Assembly: GCA_039881145.1 (NCBI GenBank)
Contig: JAYKKI010000132.1
Location: forward strand, 2,952,501 to 3,016,500
DNA length: 64,000 nt
Reading direction: 5' to 3'
DNA from: Druceiella hillmani
Lineage: Eukaryota > Arthropoda > Insecta > Lepidoptera > Hepialidae
A program made the translations under genes and the position numbers. This document shows, in pieces, positions 58,993 through 64,000 of the stretch; positions within the stretch are counted from its first letter, which is position 1, and each line of letters opens with the position of its first letter. The notes below the pieces were generated by a model, which made no database searches, was not told where the DNA came from, and saw only the letters and a program-made list of their open reading frames with translations.

Positions 58993-59128
58993 TTTCTCAT
59001 TTTTACTCATATCATTATCTTTACTTGTTTCCTCATATTTACTCTAATCATTATTTTTGATTGATTTTCCATTTTTACTCCAATCATTATCTTTGATTGG
59101 TTTCCCATTTTTATTCCTGTCATTAAGC
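58993..59128 (+). repeat. 36-bp tandem repeat, nearly four units
   Basis: Units begin at 58993, 59029, 59065 and 59101, with TTTCYCATTTTTACTC then ATCATTATCTTTGATTGG-like halves. The fourth is partial. The units differ by several substitutions each. Confidence 0.9.
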
Positions 59129-61399
59129 ATGTCAGGACGATAATTTATACATCTTACAAAGCTGTATTTCGATTGCCAAAAGGCATAATTATGTGTTCTG
59201 CACTGTTTTCTGCATATATCCTTACGCTTTTTTGTTCCAATACTAATGTATAAAACCGAATTATTTATTATTCATATTTTTGATTGTTTATACTTGAAGT
59301 TAATAATTTTACTGAAAGATGTTTCCAAATTTGTAATAATTGGCGAAATATTGAAGTTAATTAATGTTTTTTGCGACCATAATACCCATAATTTCTTCGT
59401 TACACTACCGATATCTTCTGTATTACACGTAGTTAAATATTAGTCATTTTTTTGCTAAATATGAAGAGACATCGTCGTGACAAATCAGGATCTTATTGTG
59501 ATAGCGTTGTTCTTAATTTTTTTTCAAAACAACAGAGCAAATAATTGCCGTTTTACCAATCTGTGGCAGGTATTTTCTTATTTTTTACTATCGTTGAAAT
59601 ATACCATATCCGTTCAAAGTATGAGGCAACCTTTTTTTTCCCAGCTTATCGTACTTACTTGGCCTTGGTAGGCAACTCTTTAGAAAGAAACATTCAGTGT
59701 TTAGAATTTTCAACAATTGATCGTATTTGCCAATAGCTTCATCTTTTTTGTTTTTATCATCGATATAATCTTCATTTGTCACTGTCGAGGATGTCCCTCA
59801 CCTACACCATTACCGTTATTTATACGGTTACGCATGCTTTCCATACCTGAAACCAGTTGTAAATAGTCGTGCGAGACGGAGTTCATCATAAAATACAAAT
59901 CAAAGTCGATCATAACTTATTTGTTGATTTTTACAAATCACACTATAAACAAAAAATCATTGAATAATGATTTTTTGGATTAATTTCACATAATTAAAAA
60001 AAAATCAACTTTAAATTCCAAAGACGCGGATTTTTTAAATTTGAATTATGTTGTATTATTATTACTTCAAATGACCAACTTAGAATAACTTCAGTGCCAT
60101 CCTTGCATTTTTTCTCTTTGAAGTATTTAACATTTTATCAGGAAAAGCTTTAGCTCTCCTTATCCCTTGTTCTTTTCCATTTACGATCCTTTATTTTACT
60201 AAGCTTTTTTTTTGTTTTACTTTTGCAAAGCGTGACTTCATATAGTTTTTGATAGTGCATTTTGGCTAATATTTATCTCTTTTAAAATTGCATCCCTGAA
60301 AATGAACTTTACAGGATCACTTGGTTGTACATCCGTCTATCTTCTTCTTTCAAAGTTCTTTTCCTCATAAACAGTTTGAGATTTTAAGTCCAAATTATTA
60401 ACGCGTATCCCTTTAGGCTATCCCTTTCCATTTCCTTAATTTAAAATTAATTTGTTTGCAGCAAAAATATACGGTCCCTTAAACGTATTTTATTTATTTA
60501 CAAACTACACTTACACACTGATCGTTAAAACCTCTGGAATATTTCCAGTCAACCTATAGTCATGAAAGACAGCATAATGGGAGATCTTACGTAGTCGATG
60601 TATTCATGTTGTTAAAAATTTATATTTTTGAACGTTTTAACTGGACGTGCTCTGTACCTTAAATCTTTATACGTACCTAAACGCTAACCCTTATTGTGCG
60701 AGTTCTACTTCTGTTCATTTTTTGTAATTCCGTTGGATTAATGCAACGTTATTTTCCTTATTTCTTTTTTCTTATTTGTTTTCTTTATTTTTTTACTTTC
60801 TACTTAACTATCAATAATATTTATGTATTTTATAGTCGACTACGCAACAAATCTTTCTCAAGGATAAATTATATATGAATGCAAAACATAACTCCTGTAG
60901 CAAGAAACTTATTATTATCTTTAGACGCGTATCAAAGGTTACGAAGTAACGTAATATTTGAAATAATAAAATTTTATCGGGATTTTTTCATAAATAAAGG
61001 AAAGCGGTGATAGCTTTAAACAGAAATCTGCGAGAATACTTTAAACGAACACAATAAGTGAGTAGCCATGAATATATCCATTGTTAAAGTGAAAGCAGGC
61101 ACAATGAAATAATGGTAAGAAGGTAATTATTCGAACAACAATTGCTATTTTTAACTGGTCTGAAAAAGGTGGATGGGTTTCCCATTTCGACAGTTTTTTA
61201 CCGTTAATCGGAGAAGCCTTCATCGCATTTCATAATTCTCCTTTTATTTGAAAATAAATAGTGTCGAATATGACCTCTGTAAATATGGTATCTGATGATG
61301 GACTGATGATGGAAATAACCTACGTAACTATTGGACGGATGAGACAAATCCAGGATGCAAGATAAAAAGTTTCAAATCATTTGACGTTTAGAAACACTA
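59129..61399. other. AT-rich, pyrimidine-rich noncoding DNA
   Basis: At 59886-59780 the minus strand has an ATG-led frame (MNSVSHDYLQLVSGMESMRN...) of about 35 codons. A GTAG|GTGAGG donor-like word near its end is followed, in another frame, by about 64 open codons (TNEDYIDDKNKKDEAIGKYD...). It could be a small exon but has no recognisable domain. The rest shows nothing. Confidence 0.3.
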
Positions 61400-62030
61400 T
61401 AGTCATAATTAAAGGTGAGATTCTGATGATGGAGCTTTAGGGTAGTAAAACAACTACGGAGTGTTAAAGAAAAGATTCATCCAGCTTACGTTCATTTGGA
61501 TTATCTTGGCTAGTTCTGTAGTCAAAAATAATGCCAAGAGTCTGATGACGAAACCGAAAGTTGCTAATAGGAATTTCTCTATGGTGAGGAGAACATTCAT
61601 TATATTTGCTTCCATTTGAAATATGTTAATTTTTTTTTGTTCACAAGTAGTGGTCAGGGTGGACCTGGAAGGTTGTGGCAGGAACTCAACATTCGATATG
61701 TTTGCTTTCATTTGCGTTTCTTGGTTGGTCTCTAGGTCACAAGTAGTGTCCAGTTTCCGATGACGGAGTTGGAAGATAGCGACATGAACTTGTCAATACC
61801 GATAAGCAAATTAACCGAATGTGGACTCTTTTCACGTGTCCGATGAGTCATATATTTTCATAAAGATCTAATGAAGGTGGAAGACAGTAAATGAAATAAG
61901 GTTTGCGAAGAACAGATACAGCAACTTTGAACTTGTTTGATTTTCTAAATAGTGCATTATTCATATATAATGGCCAGGATCTGACGATTAATTCGAAAGG
62001 CGTTTAAAAATTAGCTTAGTCGTCAGGAGC
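61400..62030 (+). repeat. Degenerate tandem repeat, about 96-120 bp units
   Basis: TTCATTTGGATTATCTTGGC at 61491, TTCCATTTGAAATATGTTAA at 61610 and TTTCATTTGCGTTTCTTGGT at 61706 open successive units. Each is followed by a CACAAGTAGTG or TCTGTAGTCAA word, then a C.GATGACG.A.C.GAA or GGTGGACCTGGAAGG word and AATAGGAATT/GCAGGAACT/GACATGAACT. A TCTGATGATGGAGC word at 61422 and a GGATCTGACGATTAATTCGA word at 61978 look like worn outer units. The 85-codon minus ORF within is not believed. Confidence 0.7.
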
Positions 62031-63540
62031 AAACCCATCATGTATGAATTCATTAAGCATGCCTTGACAATGCACATATTATGTACTTGTGTGCAAAGCA
62101 AAGACATGAAGTAACTAAGCTATTGTAAGATAGCTAGGTGAGTAAATATTTATGTAAAGGTATATAAGAAAAAATTAAATTATTAGTCTATTCTTCAGGT
62201 AGGCAGACAAATATTTATGTGTAGGTACATACAGAACCGTGAAATACTAACTTGATGAAGTCAAAATAGGGAAATATTGTTGATATATCCGCATGTATGT
62301 ATACATATACATTCGTTTATAGGTATGTATAATTAAATTCGTGTTTATTAACATACAAAAAATTCTGTATGGATTTCAATGAATATGATATTATTGCTCT
62401 CTTATTAAGTTTATGTCATATTATATAACATAAGATCTCATAAGCGTCAAAAAGTAAAAAAAAAATTAGTAGACTTTAAATAAAGCATTGAAAAATAAAC
62501 ATTAAAATTCATAAAATGTTACATTTTTTCCGAGCATAAATAAATTTATAAAATACAGGTAATATTAGAGATTTTAGGAGTTTCTCTACTTTCATTGCCA
62601 ATTAAATTTTTTGCCACATGGGTCTACTTTGATGATTGATTTCAAGATTTCTTAATAGTTAATTTAAAAAAACTGCCACGTTAATGAAAATTTAAACTAG
62701 TTGCATACTATATGGACCATGATGAATATGATCCATTAGTTTCATATTATAGAGATGCATTTGACATTTACATTTAATTAAACCCTTAATTTTTTTGGTT
62801 GGTACTTGTGATTTCGTGTAAAAATTGTTTTCTTTGTACTTACAAATTTACGCATGTTGACGCTGCGTATCTTAAAACCTTCTAGAAGTACTGTGCAGAC
62901 GGTAGAGAAAAAAGAACTTATGCTTGTGTTTACCGTGTCGACGAGAAACAGCACAGGTGGAATCCTCTAGATTTTGTCTCGTGACTAAACCTGCATTTGA
63001 CGGGTACTAAACTTGTATCTAAACTTATATTTTTGTAATTTCAAGCTGTTTCTTTGTCAAATTTGTTAGTCGTCTAATTTATTTCGGATTATTGAAATAG
63101 CATCAGGGACGTGAAATTTGACATACTTATATGGGGAAGGGAGAGTATAATTACTTCTTTCAAATTTCGCATATAGTATGTGTTACTCCTTGAAAGGGTT
63201 AATACTGAACACCTTAAATATTTTTAGGCAGTATATCTTAAAGAACATGATTTTTAGAAGCCAATGACCAGTTTTTAGAAAAAATGATATTAATTATATT
63301 TTATATGTATTGAAATATGTACCACACTTTTACGAATATAAAAGATTTAGTAATCAATATATTGACATTGAGAATACTTAATATTTTTAAATAGTTTGAG
63401 AGATATATCATGCACCCTTAAAATATATATACAGTTGAAGAAACTGCATTAAATGAGCTTGAAAAAAAATAAAATATTCTATAATGCTTGTATATGACAT
63501 TCCGACCATTGTATAAAATACAGATATTTATTTGAACCTA
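62031..63540. other. AT-rich noncoding DNA
   Basis: No feature recognised. Confidence 0.5.
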
Positions 63541-63730
63541 GACTGAATCTTGCAAAAACATTTTAACATTCACTTTGTGGACGTAATATTAAACCTTTAG
63601 GAGGAAACGCTTTGCTTGGTATTTTAATGCGGAACGCATCATAGCATACTGATGAGTCGTGAAAATTTTAATACCCCGATATTAAAAAGATTATACGCTT
63701 GCGGTTGTGTCTAATATAATGACTGTACGT
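63541..63730 (+). repeat. Dispersed repeat family E, copy 2
   Basis: Inverted partner of 23556-23725: ACATTTTAACATTCAC, AGGAGGAAACGCTTTGCTTG, GTATTTTAATGCGGAACGCA, AGCATACTGATGAGTCGTG, CCCCGATATTAAAAAGATTA. Confidence 0.75.
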
Positions 63731-64000
63731 TATTTTGCGTATTTCCGCAACCGAGCCATTTCGCTTCTAAACATATTTGGCATACTCAGCAGCTAATCCT
63801 CCTTAATCGTTATACGCATCTGTGAGAGTACAAAAGTATGCATAAAATAAAGTTTGCATGTAAAAATATATCATTAGTAATACACATTGCTAACACAGTT
63901 CAAATTTGTATTGCGACATATTTTAAAAGATCTTATTTCGTAATGCCTCATTTAGGATGTCGTGAAATTTTAAACTTGTGATATTTCGCTCATCACTTAT
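63731..64000. other. AT-rich noncoding DNA to window end
   Basis: No feature recognised. Confidence 0.5.

Noticed and set aside
58993..59128. 36-bp tandem units considered as a CRISPR-like array
   Set aside because: The units are contiguous and divergent with no spacers, and the setting is eukaryotic.
63648..63690. CTGATGAGTCGTGAAA in family E looked like a hammerhead ribozyme core
   Set aside because: In neither copy could I place stem II, GAAA and an NUH cleavage site with pairing stems, in direct or circularly permuted order. The second copy (23.6 kb) lacks GAAA after CTGATGAG.

Overview
The window looks like gene-poor, very AT-rich nuclear DNA from an arthropod, most likely an insect. 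Three things suggest this: the remains of insect-type BEL/Pao, Copia, non-LTR and Helitron transposons, a (TTAGG)n-type interstitial telomere-like array, and more than a dozen long (AT)n microsatellites. I cannot place it to order. I found no intact host protein-coding gene, no rRNA and no CRISPR array, and I saw no tRNA, though I could not run a tRNA search. Almost all long ORFs are accidental: microsatellite translations, or shadows of decayed transposon genes.

Layout. 1-1.8 kb: AT-rich DNA with one perfect 31-bp hairpin. 1.82-6.28 kb: a minus-strand BEL/Pao retrotransposon with both LTRs, a candidate primer-binding site, gag with a CCHC knuckle, aspartic protease, and the integrase/DUF5641 end; reverse transcriptase and RNase H are missing. 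6.3-20 kb: noncoding DNA with old dispersed repeats (called families A-G here), a three-unit tandem repeat at 14.26-14.79 kb, a TAGAG/CTAG-rich inverted segment at 16.6-17.5 kb and a (CA)n/(TG)n inverted microsatellite at 19.2 kb. 20.6-28.1 kb: two same-strand copies of a large noncoding family (B), with a third, inverted copy at 36.4-37.25 kb. 31.0-34.86 kb: a probable Helitron inside an (AT)n array; it has a recognisable 5' region, a 3' CTAG end and a broken Helitron N-terminal gene, and it contains the TTAGG/TTGGG/TCGGG array.

37.3-41.5 kb holds minor tandem repeats, a single-arm copy of family F and a decayed non-LTR reverse transcriptase (40.62-41.48 kb). 43.4-49.1 kb carries repeat blocks A-D again, in nearly the same order as at 7.6-16.0 kb, which raises the possibility of an ancient segmental duplication. 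49.7-50.7 kb has a probable LINE scrap next to a second perfect 31-bp hairpin. 52.89-53.19 kb is a large fold-back insertion of family F with a perfect 13-bp target-site duplication. Immediately downstream lies a Copia remnant (53.2-55.77 kb) with a candidate initiator-tRNA-Met primer site, gag, protease and integrase, cut off at the start of reverse transcriptase. The rest, to 64 kb, is noncoding with microsatellites and small tandem repeats.

No genes work together here in a host pathway. The story is layered transposon insertion and decay: elements that kept their ends but lost replicative domains, an insertion into a microsatellite, and palindromes apparently made by template switching or fold-back insertion.
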